In this document: in pieces, positions 31,491 through 41,155 of the stretch
Layout of the letters: each line of letters opens with the position of its first letter
Numbering within the stretch: position 1 is the first letter of the stretch
From: Pictodentalium vernedei
Lineage: Eukaryota > Mollusca > Scaphopoda > Dentaliida > Dentaliidae
NCBI GenBank assembly: GCA_031216915.1
Contig: CM062293.1
Span: forward strand, 150,358,285 to 150,422,284
Length of the DNA: 64,000 nt
Direction: 5' to 3'
The notes under the pieces: model-generated
Told to the model about the DNA's origin: nothing
What the model saw: only the letters and a program-made list of their open reading frames with translations
The model's database searches: none
Program-made: the position numbers and the translations under genes

Positions 31491-34400
31491 TTGTCTGTCG
31501 AAATTAATTCGAGAACGCGATTGTTCACAAAAATCATTCACAGAATGAGTGAGAATCCTCTTCGTGTACGGACTAGTACTGACTGGGAACGTTGTTGCTT
31601 TTGCCAGCAAGACAGTTCCAAGAAATTGATGCGTCCGTATAGAGAATCTCGTTTTCATGACGCCTATAAAGCTATTGAGGAAGACATAACGCGCTTCCTA
31701 GATAATGGCGTTGAGCTTCCATATAATTTGACCATTGATTGTTTGATGAGAGAGAGTGATGAGTGTATGTCGATGTCACTGTTGACGAATAAGGCAATAT
31801 ATCATAAGACATGCCGTGACAGTATTCGGACTCACATCGTACAGCGCGTGCTACACAAGCGAGAGCGAAATGAGGCAGTGGCATCCTGCTCCACGCTGAG
31901 TCCTAAAAGAACACGGACAAGTTTTGAATCTGGCTGTGACAGGAAACTGCCCCAGTGTGTTTATTGTCACAAACGCGAAGGTGACAGCAGTGAGCCTATT
32001 TGCAGATCAATGTCTGATAACAATAAACTCAAAATTATGGCAAAGGAAGCCGAGAACTGGGTTGTTTTTTCTCGGGTCAATGCAGCATTTGATTCCGCTG
32101 CTAGTGATCTTTACTATCACAAAACCTGTTATTGTAAGCTTGCCAATGAAGCACGAGCGGCTAAATCTAAAAAGTCGAAGAACGCCGAACATTCCGCGTC
32201 AGGCCTGCCCTATGACCCTCTCGTTATGGCAGAGCTCATAACATTTGTTGAACACAACGATTCCGCGATGAAGCTTGTCGATCTCAAGAATCTGTACAGT
32301 CGGAGGTTGAAGCAAGTCGGTTCTGATTGGCTTAGTGAAGAAATACATTCCACTCGATTCAAAGAACATTTGCTGCAGAAATTGGGCGATGGCTGGGACG
32401 CCTTCACACAGGGTAGAGATGTGTTTATTTCAAGTAGGTTTCGAGTTGGCTCCTTGTTGTCCGAATCTTTAACTCGTATAGTGTCTGAGGAAGAGGCAAA
32501 AAAGATAGTTGATGTGGGTCTTCTTCTGCGTAAACACATACTCATATCTCAAGCTCCTTTCACGGGATCATTTTCATCTTATTGCTTGAGCGAGCCTGTA
32601 CCCAACTCACTCCTGACTCTTCTTAGAGTTCTACTTGAGGGCACATGTAGTATACAGAACTTAGGCGATGATGAGACTGTTAATGCCAAGACTCGAGTGG
32701 CTTGTACTATTTCACAGATGTTGATCAGCAATTCAGCGAAACGCTCCGAACATGCACAAAATGTTCACCAGAGACGTGACAGAGAAACTCCAATGCCTCT
32801 TTATGTGGGTTTGAAGTTGCATGCCCATGATCGTATGAAAAATCTTATCAGAGATTTTCATCAAATGGGACTCTCTGTCTCTTATGATCGCGTAATGGAT
32901 GTTCGCAGGAGTTTCGCGAGAGCTGTTTCACTGCGGTTCAAGAACGAAGGTGTTGTAGTCCCAGCTAACTGCAAACGTAATGTTTTCTCGATAGGAACCA
33001 CTGATAACATTGATGTATCTGGTAGATCTGATATGCATGGTACGTCCATCACACTCATTGGTCAACTGAGCAGGGACAATGTGGGTACTGATCCCCCACC
33101 ACTGAGTTTAGATGTTCCAGAAGACACACAAATTGAACTCCCAGACGACTATGCATTTGTTCCTTTCGTTGAAGACTTTGGTGGGGACATCAGGCTTGAA
33201 TCTCCAGATGAATGTAATGTACGGCCCAATGAATATGCAGATTTGAACGTGGGAGAGAATGACTGGTTGTCTCATGTGTCACAGATCAGCAATAAAGGGA
33301 AGGTTGATGGCAGCTGGCAGCTTGATGAAGTCCCTGTGACCTTTTCAGGCTTCTTTTCAAAACATGAAGATCAAGACAATGTCAAACCTCGTGCAGTTAT
33401 TGGGGTATTCCCTGTTTTCAGTGAGCAGAAAGCGGACTCACTCAGTATGCAGAAGCATGCTATGTATGTGGTCAGGGAAGCTACTGCTTTCGTAAACCCC
33501 GGCCAGATACCTGTCATTGAAGGTGACTGTCCGTTGTATGCCAGGCAGAAAAAATGTCAATGGCTGTTCCCAGAGGAGATAGGTGAGGATCGAATGGTGT
33601 GTATGATTGGATTCCTGCATCTTGAAATGTGCACCCAAGAAGCTGGTGGTAAGCTTATGGGTGGTTCTGGTTGGGAGCGAATGTTTCACCTCGCAAAGAT
33701 ATTCACACCCGGTGTAGCATCATCCCTACTTGGTGGGAAACATGTCAAGAGGACGCGACAGGCATATCTTCTCACTCTAGCTTGGCTTGAGATCCTCAGA
33801 AAGAATGCTTATGAGATTTACTGTCAGCAGACTGGGCCCCATGAGTCATTTGAAATGTGGGAACAGAGGATTCTTTCACAATCTCCAACTGCGCGCTATT
33901 GGGGTGAAATCGTTCGGAACTTTCTCTTGACAAGCTGTCAATTCGTTCGGAACCAACGAATCGGTAACTGGCCTGGTACACTGTGTTCTATCGATGAGTT
34001 GTGCAGTTACTTTTTTGCCCTAGGACATACAAATTATTGTCGGTGGGTCCCCGTATTTCTGAGAGACATGTCTCAGCTACCCAGGCGGCATCCTTCAATC
34101 CACAACAAATTCATGGAAGGCCATTTTGTGGTCCAGCGTAGTGAGAGGAAGTTCAGTATGATGGGTTTAGATCAGAGCCAAGAACATAGTATCCAACTAC
34201 TCAAAGAAGACAGTGGTCCAAAAGGTCTCTATGGCCAGGCTGAAGAGAAAGTCGTTATTGAGCTTTCAAGGTCAGAAGTTCTGCGTGTTATAGATGAGTA
34301 TGAATATGCAAGTTTCCACACAACATCATCAGATAACACGGAACACCCGGAAAGTTCGGTATCAGAGCAGAAAAAATTTCTGAATCAATTGAAATCTCTC

Positions 34401-36149
34401 TTCGATCTGGTGAATCAGGGACTCATTATCAACCCTTATGATGAAACTAGTGGTCAGCTGGTGACATTAGATACTGGTGAATATATGGACCCCGAAGTTA
34501 GTAAGAGTTTACGGTCATTACCCGAAAGGGGCAAGCATTTATATTCCACTTTCTTGAAGGAAAGGCTTGTGGAATGCACCGTACCCCTGAATGATGTTAT
34601 TCCCAAGGCAAATATATATACCTTCCTTAACCCACCCCCAGCCAACCTGGACAAAGGCCGAGACAAACTCATGTCAAGTAAAGCAACTGCCGCAATAGTT
34701 ACCCAGATGTTCGTTTCACTGCAAGCCCGGCCTGATTCAAACATGGATGAGTTTTTCATGCACGAGAATGCACGTGATCCGCCAGCATTATCCGATAGAG
34801 GTAAGCTACGGAGTGGGACAAAATCTCAAATTCTCAATTGTTTACCAGCTATTCCTGCACAAGGGAAGAATTCAGCAGCTAGACAAGCTTCAGTTGTCAT
34901 CTTGGATATGCCTGCTGTAGTCCATGTAATCAAACCACAGAAAGCGGATCTGTTTGGAGAATATGCTCGATTGCAATTATTGCCATACATCGAATCTCTG
35001 ATTAACACGAACACCACAAGGGTTGATGCGATCTATGACTGTTACCCCGAAGGCAGTTTGAAGAATCAGACGCGAGCAAAACGCCTCGGTGAGACAGCAG
35101 TTAGGTTGATACGGGTGTCCGAGAACGTCCCTTTACCTAAAGGGAAGAATTGGCAGGCATTCTTGAAAGTTAGTGAGAATAAAGACGAATTTTTCAAGTT
35201 CCTGTCTGCTGAACTGCTGAAATTAACATCAACATCCGAGTACCAGTTGTTAACGACATCAGGAGAATATGTACTATGCAATAAGGATGTTAGCTTATGT
35301 GACATATCTCCATCGAACCACGAGGAAGCAGACACGCGCATGATGCTTCATCTCAACCATGCAGTCTCACAAGGTCACAAAATAGCTTTTCTTCGCACGG
35401 TTGATTCTGATGTCGTCATTCTGTCTTTGCACCATTTCGCAACATTCCGTGACCTTGGACTCAGTGAGCTGTGGATTGGGTTTGGAATTGGAAAGGCATA
35501 TAAAGATATGCCAATTCATGAGATAGCTTCACAACTTGGACCTGATTACTGTAAGGCCCTGACTTTCTTCCACGCCTTCACAGGTTGTGATGTAACATCC
35601 AGCATGCTCGGCATTGGGAAGAAGACAGGATGGAATGCATGGATGAATTTTCCCGCATCAACTGAAATGATGATAGAATTGACTGAGAATCCGCAAGTCT
35701 TTTCAGAGGATTCCCCTCATATGCAGCATATCGAAAAACTCACCATACAGATGTACAGTAACAGTTGTGTCAGTACACGTGTCAATGATGCGAGACGGCA
35801 TATGTTCACACATGGCCTTAAGTCTATGGAAAACATCCCGCCCACCAAAGCAGCTCTGTATCAACATGTAAAAAGGGTAATTCTTGTGTCATCTTTCATT
35901 TGGCATCGTGCTCTGCAGAAACACTTATGTGTGCCAGACCCATCACAGTACGGATGGGAGTGGAATCCACGTCTCAATATTCTGGTCCCATTTTGGACTC
36001 ACCTAGGAGACGCAAGTGCTGCATGTGCACTGATGCTCCACTGTAGTTGTGCCAAGGCCTGCAAGGGCAATTGCAAATGCTTGAAAGCTGGATTAAGGTG
36101 CACACCTTTGTGTAAGTGTGAAGGTGGCTGTTGTAACAATATTGAGTAG
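31491..36149 (+). CDS. putative transposase, zinc motifs + PIN/XPG-like nuclease + CXC domain
   Basis: 1552 codons, uninterrupted. Two N-terminal CxxC...HxxC zinc motifs: C35/C38 with H105/C108, and C156/C159 with H210/C213 (both end in YHKTC), probably for DNA binding. A long central region (about 230-1150) has no motif I can name. Around residues 1277-1370 come conserved-looking acidic blocks, NHEEADTRMMLHLNHA, RTVDSDVVILSLHH and FHAFTGCDVTSSMLGIGKK. Their order and spacing resemble PIN/XPG nucleases, so they are the likely catalytic part. The C-terminus is a tesmin/TSO1-like CXC motif (CSCAKACKGNCKC, GLRCTPLCKCEGGCCNN), a DNA-binding cysteine array. The second Met (31548) is an alternative start still ahead of the first zinc motif. 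Open frame and matched termini suggest it may be functional. The transposase role is inferred from position. Confidence 0.85.
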   Translation: MSVEINSRTRLFTKIIHRMSENPLRVRTSTDWERCCFCQQDSSKKLMRPYRESRFHDAYKAIEEDITRFLDNGVELPYNLTIDCLMRESDECMSMSLLTNKAIYHKTCRDSIRTHIVQRVLHKRERNEAVASCSTLSPKRTRTSFESGCDRKLPQCVYCHKREGDSSEPICRSMSDNNKLKIMAKEAENWVVFSRVNAAFDSAASDLYYHKTCYCKLANEARAAKSKKSKNAEHSASGLPYDPLVMAELITFVEHNDSAMKLVDLKNLYSRRLKQVGSDWLSEEIHSTRFKEHLLQKLGDGWDAFTQGRDVFISSRFRVGSLLSESLTRIVSEEEAKKIVDVGLLLRKHILISQAPFTGSFSSYCLSEPVPNSLLTLLRVLLEGTCSIQNLGDDETVNAKTRVACTISQMLISNSAKRSEHAQNVHQRRDRETPMPLYVGLKLHAHDRMKNLIRDFHQMGLSVSYDRVMDVRRSFARAVSLRFKNEGVVVPANCKRNVFSIGTTDNIDVSGRSDMHGTSITLIGQLSRDNVGTDPPPLSLDVPEDTQIELPDDYAFVPFVEDFGGDIRLESPDECNVRPNEYADLNVGENDWLSHVSQISNKGKVDGSWQLDEVPVTFSGFFSKHEDQDNVKPRAVIGVFPVFSEQKADSLSMQKHAMYVVREATAFVNPGQIPVIEGDCPLYARQKKCQWLFPEEIGEDRMVCMIGFLHLEMCTQEAGGKLMGGSGWERMFHLAKIFTPGVASSLLGGKHVKRTRQAYLLTLAWLEILRKNAYEIYCQQTGPHESFEMWEQRILSQSPTARYWGEIVRNFLLTSCQFVRNQRIGNWPGTLCSIDELCSYFFALGHTNYCRWVPVFLRDMSQLPRRHPSIHNKFMEGHFVVQRSERKFSMMGLDQSQEHSIQLLKEDSGPKGLYGQAEEKVVIELSRSEVLRVIDEYEYASFHTTSSDNTEHPESSVSEQKKFLNQLKSLFDLVNQGLIINPYDETSGQLVTLDTGEYMDPEVSKSLRSLPERGKHLYSTFLKERLVECTVPLNDVIPKANIYTFLNPPPANLDKGRDKLMSSKATAAIVTQMFVSLQARPDSNMDEFFMHENARDPPALSDRGKLRSGTKSQILNCLPAIPAQGKNSAARQASVVILDMPAVVHVIKPQKADLFGEYARLQLLPYIESLINTNTTRVDAIYDCYPEGSLKNQTRAKRLGETAVRLIRVSENVPLPKGKNWQAFLKVSENKDEFFKFLSAELLKLTSTSEYQLLTTSGEYVLCNKDVSLCDISPSNHEEADTRMMLHLNHAVSQGHKIAFLRTVDSDVVILSLHHFATFRDLGLSELWIGFGIGKAYKDMPIHEIASQLGPDYCKALTFFHAFTGCDVTSSMLGIGKKTGWNAWMNFPASTEMMIELTENPQVFSEDSPHMQHIEKLTIQMYSNSCVSTRVNDARRHMFTHGLKSMENIPPTKAALYQHVKRVILVSSFIWHRALQKHLCVPDPSQYGWEWNPRLNILVPFWTHLGDASAACALMLHCSCAKACKGNCKCLKAGLRCTPLCKCEGGCCNNIE

Positions 36150-37419
36150 TATACTGTCATGTTAGGACCAGTCATCTCCTATTCTGGTATTTTTTTTTCC
36201 ATTTTCGGCCAGTTAACACATGTCATGTTTCTAGTTGAGTTGATTTTGCTAACAAATGTTCATCCCATGTGGCTTGCTACATTGTCCGGGGTATAGGAAT
36301 ACAGTTTTAGATTTCGGAAAATAGTCTGTTATTTACTGCACAAGACGGTGTTAATTCATGCATAGCATGATACAATATCCCCAACTATTTTGCCTCTGTA
36401 CAACAGTTGATACCTTCGTTCACCCGTGTGTTCATCTATGGTATCCTTGTCTTTCTCTGGCCATAGGCCACATGTGACTAGTCAGTTCCTACTCCATAGC
36501 AAATCAACTTGGAAATCCTTCATCTTGTAGCGCACTCATGTCTCAATGAATCCATACCTGAGTTGATCTAATAAATCTAACGTAAGGTATCAAATTGCCA
36601 TACCGGATCATATTTCGATAAGTTATTCGCTAAAACATTTCGACCACTCATCGACATCAAAGGTCATGTTTTGGCTCCCAGTGGTGGCTATATCTCTATA
36701 TCCCTGGTAAAGTAGCATACCATGAGGGATGGGCATTAAGTGTCGGCAACATTAATCCTGACTTGGAACACACCACATCTTAACTGGCCGAAAATGAAGA
36801 ATACTACTTGTAGTCAAAAAATATTCCTGTACCTCGAATGACTGCAAACATACACTCACCCCTTCTAGTCCCATTTTGCCAATGTTCTATACTGGCAAGA
36901 TAACATTGTATAATTAACAACGGGAACTAATGCATCCCGAGTTCATTCCAGCACTGCCCTTGCTGGCAGACGTGTCGCTATGGTGTTGAGATTGAACCAG
37001 AACTCCTCTAGAAATTTGATAGTTTTATTTTCTTAGAAAATAAATCTATCGAAAATGCCGGAAGTTGAGAATAGACTGTCACTTTAATTGGATTATCAAA
37101 TGTCCAAGTATCCCCACTGCTGCATACTATCGAGTACCCTTGTTCATGTGTTGACAGGAATCTCTCATACCATGTTCATTTGACCATTGCATTCCCGAGA
37201 AACATTCAACACTAATTTATCTACGGACGGACGATCATACTGACAGTCAGACACACAGACGCACACATCGACGGAAATTCTGATCCCATTATCCATTAAT
37301 CTTCCCCCCAACTTGTTCCAAGGGCTTCACTCCATCATTCACATCAATTACAGCACATGTATGGTGTTAGGTTTGGAGCTTCAGTTGTGCGATCGGCGAA
37401 AATAGCTTTTTTTCGATCC
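36150..37419. other. transposon 3' non-coding region
   Basis: About 1.27 kb between the ORF and the right terminal repeat, without a coding frame. ATTTTCGGCCAGTT (36202) has an inverted match AACTGGCCGAAAAT (36782). Confidence 0.6.
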
Positions 37420-37579
37420 GCTTGGCGGCCATTTTGGATTTCGCTGCTAGTGGTGGCTAGAGGATGGTGCCAACTTGTAGCCGATCGATTTTGAAATCTC
37501 TGATGCCTACCCTTACATCATGCCAAATTTCAGGAAGGTATCACCAAGTGCACAATTCTAGCGAATTCCTCCCCCGCTA
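37420..37579 (-). repeat. right terminal inverted repeat of the DNA transposon
   Basis: Inverted partner of 31022-31187, ending CGAATTCCTCCCCCGCTA directly before the CTA duplication. Confidence 0.88.
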
Positions 37580-38320
37580 CTAGCATGGACTAATTTCTTG
37601 GCGGGGCTGGGGTTCCATCAATTCCTAGGGTACTCAGGGCTTCTTCATTAATAAGATAAAGACTATTAACAATCCAACAATTTTTATATATAAATCTTCT
37701 ATATTCTTATTTACAAATAGCCAACAAATCCTAAATAAATAATCTCAACACTACTGAAATGAGTTTTGTGACTAGCCACTGAATCCCACCGAAAACAAGT
37801 ACTAAAATATTATCTAAAATTAAATTGTTTCCCAAACTTATATTCGTAGAGAAAGGTCGAAGCTGCGACTACTGATAAGAAATCACGAAATCTTTCACTC
37901 AACCGCTCATGCGCGTATTTATCCTGTTGAGCCTACCACATTATGGGGAATTACCTTTAATAATAAATTTCACCCTTTAGAATATCTTATCACCTACAAT
38001 TCCTGCTAATAGTGCTTCTAACTCGCAATAATAACAACTGATCATCTAATAACACAGATTCACTAATACACTTAAAACTGTTAACTAATAACTATGTAAC
38101 TACGACGTGTTATCACAACCAAATACTATAAACTAAATACTACATATACTCATCGATTCTTCTTCGGCGTCTCCCTTCGATGCAAATCATCAGATCGGGA
38201 ATCCTGTCGTCCAAATGACGGCTTACCGGAACCACACAAATACATTAACTCTTTACTACACCGCGTGAACTAACGATTATTCCATCCTAGCGAGTCTGTC
38301 CTGAGGTAAACTCGAGGGGT

Positions 38321-38328
38321 CTTATATA
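38321..38328 (-). promoter_or_regulatory. TATA box of the gypsy 5' LTR
   Basis: The minus-strand TATATAAG follows GCGCGCGTC. The identical motif is in the 3' LTR at 24363-24370. Correctly oriented to drive the retrotransposon. Confidence 0.6.
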
Positions 38329-38649
38329 GACGCGCGCATCACCTATCAAAGACTTGATTTGGGCAAAGGTGCTAATTTACAAAAGACGGCTTTGATGACT
38401 TGCAGTGACATGAACTGACTTTTCAATAAGTTCTAATTTGGAATGCATTGTTTACACAGTCCCTGCATGACAGCGACTGAACAAAGAACACTTTCCGAAT
38501 ACGAACTTAATTAAATTAATGAGCTTACCCAGTTTACTCACACTGATTATTAAAAAGTTCCTTTCTTTCATTCATTCTAAATAACTCGAATTGTTTACTT
38601 ATTTTAAAATTTAGAATAACCTTAAAATAACAACCCTGTGATATTTGTA

Positions 38650-38990
38650 TCCCGAACTGACCCATTCGGTAACGTATATGTGTGACAAATGTGTGGAAAT
38701 TATCAAACTGCGTTGTCAAATTTCGAAAATTTTAGTTTTCATTCGCGAGTTGCGCGATTCTAGAATACACAGTTCCGTTTGGGGGAAATGTTTTGTTTAC
38801 CCTTGCCGACCGATTCAAAATCTGTCTGCTGCTTATATCAATAATCCAAGTTAGCTGTGTTTTTGGAAGAAGAAAATGTTTTTTAAAAACTACATGGATA
38901 ACATGGTATTTTTTTCTATATAACGCTGGTTGGTGGGGTTGCTACCTTGGTAATAGATTAACAAATCGGCCAGATGTTTTTCTTGATGGG
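38650..38990. other. no gene seen
   Basis: Unique flank to the right of the gypsy element, no coding signal. Confidence 0.4.
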
Positions 38991-38994
38991 TGTT

Positions 38995-39158
38995 CGATAT
39001 AATATAAGGATTAGTGCATTCTTGTCGTTGACTACGCCCATATAGTGCCCAGTGAGGTGGTGTAGTTCCCTCCGCTTCGCGGCGGGAACTACACCACCTC
39101 ACTGGGCACTATATGATCGTAGTCAACGACAAGACATGCACTATTCCTTAAATATCAG
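38995..39158. repeat. long near-perfect palindrome, about 80-bp arms
   Basis: Arms such as GCCCAGTGAGGTGGTGTAG and CTACACCACCTCACTGGGC meet at the centre GTTCCCTCCGCTTCGCGGCGGGAAC. Pairing continues outward through CGTTGACTAC/GTAGTCAACG and TTAGTGCAT/ATGCACTA to about 38995 and 39158 with a few mismatches. No terminal signature of a known element. Confidence 0.8.
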
Positions 39159-39682
39159 GTACCCTGTAGGACAGGACATTCCACACATGAAGATAAGTGA
39201 ATATATTCTAAACAGAATTGTTGAATTTACAAGGACACCCTGGCCTCCTTTTGCATGGGCAGCAGGGCATATGAACTGAAATGGAAGTTGTACAAGATCA
39301 TGATATATCAGGTGCCCAGTGTGCCCTAGCTGTTCAGCTTTGTTCTGTTAGGCAGGGCAACACTCTAGCAAATAATTCCTTGGGGGGGGGCAGTAGTTGC
39401 GAGGGCCACAGACCGTGGTACCCAGGCAGAGACCCTACTCGGTGCCCTGCAAACAGCAGATCTAGATATTTGGGGTGTACTCCCTCCCCCCCCCCCCCGC
39501 CAAGGATTTACGCCCCTTTCTACACTATTCACATTGTCTTGTTTCTAATTTAACATGTTTCTTTATTTGCCGCGCAACAGCAGGCATCTCTCATAGCAGT
39601 TGTTAACAAGTTGCCTCAATCAAGTGCTTCCCTCCATTGTTTACTTAAGCTCTATTCAGTAAGCTATAATAGGGCATCTGAT
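39159..39682. other. no gene; G-run and C-run
   Basis: Homopolymers near 39381 and 39485. No domain in the short frames. Confidence 0.4.
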
Positions 39683-40087
39683 TAAGACGCGGCTAGGAGC
39701 GGGCGCGGTGGAGTTGTGGTAACCGGTTCTCGTCAGATCACCGAAGTTAAGCAACGTCGAGCCCAGTTAGTCCGTGGATGGGTGACCGTCTGGTCGATCG
39801 ATTCGCACTCCCGCGTTGTGTCCTTGGGCAGGGCACTTAACCCCAATTGTCCACCCGGGTGCACGATGACGCCGTGTACTAAGGCGCACTGCACGTCGAT
39901 GGTGCGCATGTCTTCAACCAATCTAACCCTGTCTGTGCTGCAGTGCGGAGTTACGATGTTGGGGAGCTGGCAGCTGCTCGTCGTTGCTCGGTGGTTCTCT
40001 CCGCGTACTCCGTCTTCCTCCACCCATATGACATTGGCTGTTAAAGTGTCGTTAAACCTTAATAAATAAATAAATAAGACGCGGCTA
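39683..40087 (+). mobile_element. SINE with chimeric tRNA/5S head, 13-bp target duplication
   Basis: Element 39696-40074 between two copies of TAAGACGCGGCTA. It begins GGGCGCGGTGG, as in the tRNA-headed copies. It then switches to 5S rRNA: AACCGGTTCTCGTCAGATC, ACCGAAGTTAAGCAACG, GGATGGGTGACCGTCTGG. The body is the common one. The tail is the alpha type (GTTAAAGTGTCGTTAAACC, AATAAATAAATAA). Confidence 0.92.
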
Positions 40088-40272
40088 AAGCTTCTTTTAA
40101 TATTTATATCCAGTAAACTTGTTGTCACATGACTCGTTTACTATATCACATATATAACGTTGACCACAAGTAAGAGTTCAGTTATAGTTTGGATTTCCAA
40201 GCGTTACTCTGCTTCATATCATTAGGAAATCAAGCCAGCTATTGCTGTAATGTTGTTCGGATAGTCCAGTCG
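40088..40272. other. no feature seen
   Basis: Short unique spacer. Confidence 0.4.
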
Positions 40273-40879
40273 TTTACCCTTTGCTTAACATGAAAAGCAG
40301 ACGACACTTGCAAAAAAAAATTCTTGAATAACTATTTTTGTTGTTGTCATTTTTGTCTCAAAGACATAGGTTATGAGGGGGCGCGGTGGCTCAGTAGGTA
40401 GAGGTGCAGGCTGCAAGCCGAGAGGTCCTCGGTTCGAATCCCAACTGCGGCAACCGCGTTGTGTCCTTGGGCAAGACACTTCACCCCCATTGCCCATGTG
40501 GGGGCACGATGACGCCGTGTACTAAGGCGTACTGCACGTCGATGGTACGCATGTCTTCAACCAATCTAAACCTGCCTGTGCTGCAGTGCGGAGTTACGAT
40601 GTTGGGGAGCTGGCAGCTGCTCGTCGTTGCTCGGTGGCTCTCTCTGGGTACTCCGGCTTCCTCCACCCGTAAAACTGTCACGGTCATGATTAGCCATTGT
40701 GCATAAATATGTGACCTTAAACATCAATAAAGAAATAATAAATACATAGGTTATGACCCCTCATTGGAACGGCTCGACGAGCTATGTTTTTGAGACAAAA
40801 AATGAAAAAATAATGAAAATTAATTGGCGATTTTTTAGAATAGTGCTGGTCGGTTTGGGCCGTTACGTTGGGTAAAGAA
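40273..40879. mobile_element. MITE family 1 (subtype A) split by a SINE
   Basis: The left part ACCCTTTGCTTAACATG...CATAGGTTATGA and the right part from CCCCTCATTGGAACGGCTCG to GTTACGTTGGGTAAAG together match the intact 226-bp element at 9703-9928. Terminal TTAA sites have decayed. Confidence 0.8.
40364..40756 (+). mobile_element. SINE, tRNA head, nested in a MITE, 13-bp target duplication
   Basis: SINE 40377-40743 between ACATAGGTTATGA at 40364-40376 and 40744-40756. It has box A GTGGCTCAGTAGGTAGAGG, box B GGTTCGAATCCC and the beta tail GGTCATGATTAGCCATTGTG. Close in sequence to the copy at 11039-11414. Confidence 0.93.
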
Positions 40880-41155
40880 TTAAATATTTTTTGCTGTTCG
40901 ACATTTGGAATTCCGGATTCGCTATCAAATTGTTATCATCTTTAACTTGTCTCCGAGTCAGCAGCTGAACTCCAAAATTAGGCTGCAGATACGGACGGTT
41001 ATTCCCCACGGTTATACATGTTTGACATGGCCCTTACAATGACCTATCGATCGTAAAGGGAAGTGAGAGGTGGGGTGACGATCCAAATGTCCACTAAGGA
41101 CCACTTTTTTCAAAAATGCGGTGCTGGAAATTCATTTTACAGTCACTTTAAAGTT
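40880..41155. other. no gene seen
   Basis: No coding or repeat signal. Confidence 0.4.

Larger units (their letters stand above)
31019..37582 (+). mobile_element. DNA transposon with CXC/PIN-like transposase (possibly Academ-like)
   Basis: Element 31022-37579, 6558 bp, flanked by CTA/CTA. The other LTR shows the empty site with a single CTA. The ends TAGCGGGGGAGGAATTCG and CGAATTCCTCCCCCGCTA are perfect over 18 bp. Similarity continues for about 160 bp on both sides (GTGCACTTGGTGATACCTTC, GATCGGCTACAAGTTG, ATCCAAAATGGCCGCCA). One long plus-strand ORF fills most of the interior. Structure alone makes it a cut-and-paste DNA transposon with 3-bp duplications. The superfamily is not certain: a PIN/XPG-like nuclease and 3-bp duplications recall Academ. 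Confidence 0.9.
30676..38644 (-). repeat. gypsy 5' LTR, split by DNA transposon
   Basis: 346 bp (30676-31021) plus 1062 bp (37583-38644) make the 1408-bp LTR. The break is at CTA, duplicated at 31019-31021 and 37580-37582. Transcription from its TATA box would have to cross the 6.6-kb insertion before reaching the primer site and gag-pol. Confidence 0.93.
23274..38649 (-). mobile_element. Ty3/gypsy LTR retrotransposon, chromodomain type, with nested DNA transposon
   Basis: Target duplication TTGTA at 23274-23278 and 38645-38649. Two LTRs (23279-24686, and 30676-38644 without the 6558-bp insertion plus its 3-bp duplication) are each 1408 bp and differ by eye at one base (24005 C versus 37963 A). 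Gene order on the minus strand is nucleocapsid, protease, reverse transcriptase, RNase H, integrase, chromodomain, which is the Ty3/gypsy order. No env-like frame lies downstream. The near-identical LTRs point to a recent insertion, yet the coding region is broken twice and lacks a capsid region, so it was probably mobilised in trans. Confidence 0.93.

Noticed and set aside
31130..31537. 135-codon minus-strand gene in the transposon
   Set aside because: It covers the terminal repeat, the hairpin and the inverted copy of the transposase start. Its familiar-looking residues are explained by that inverted copy.
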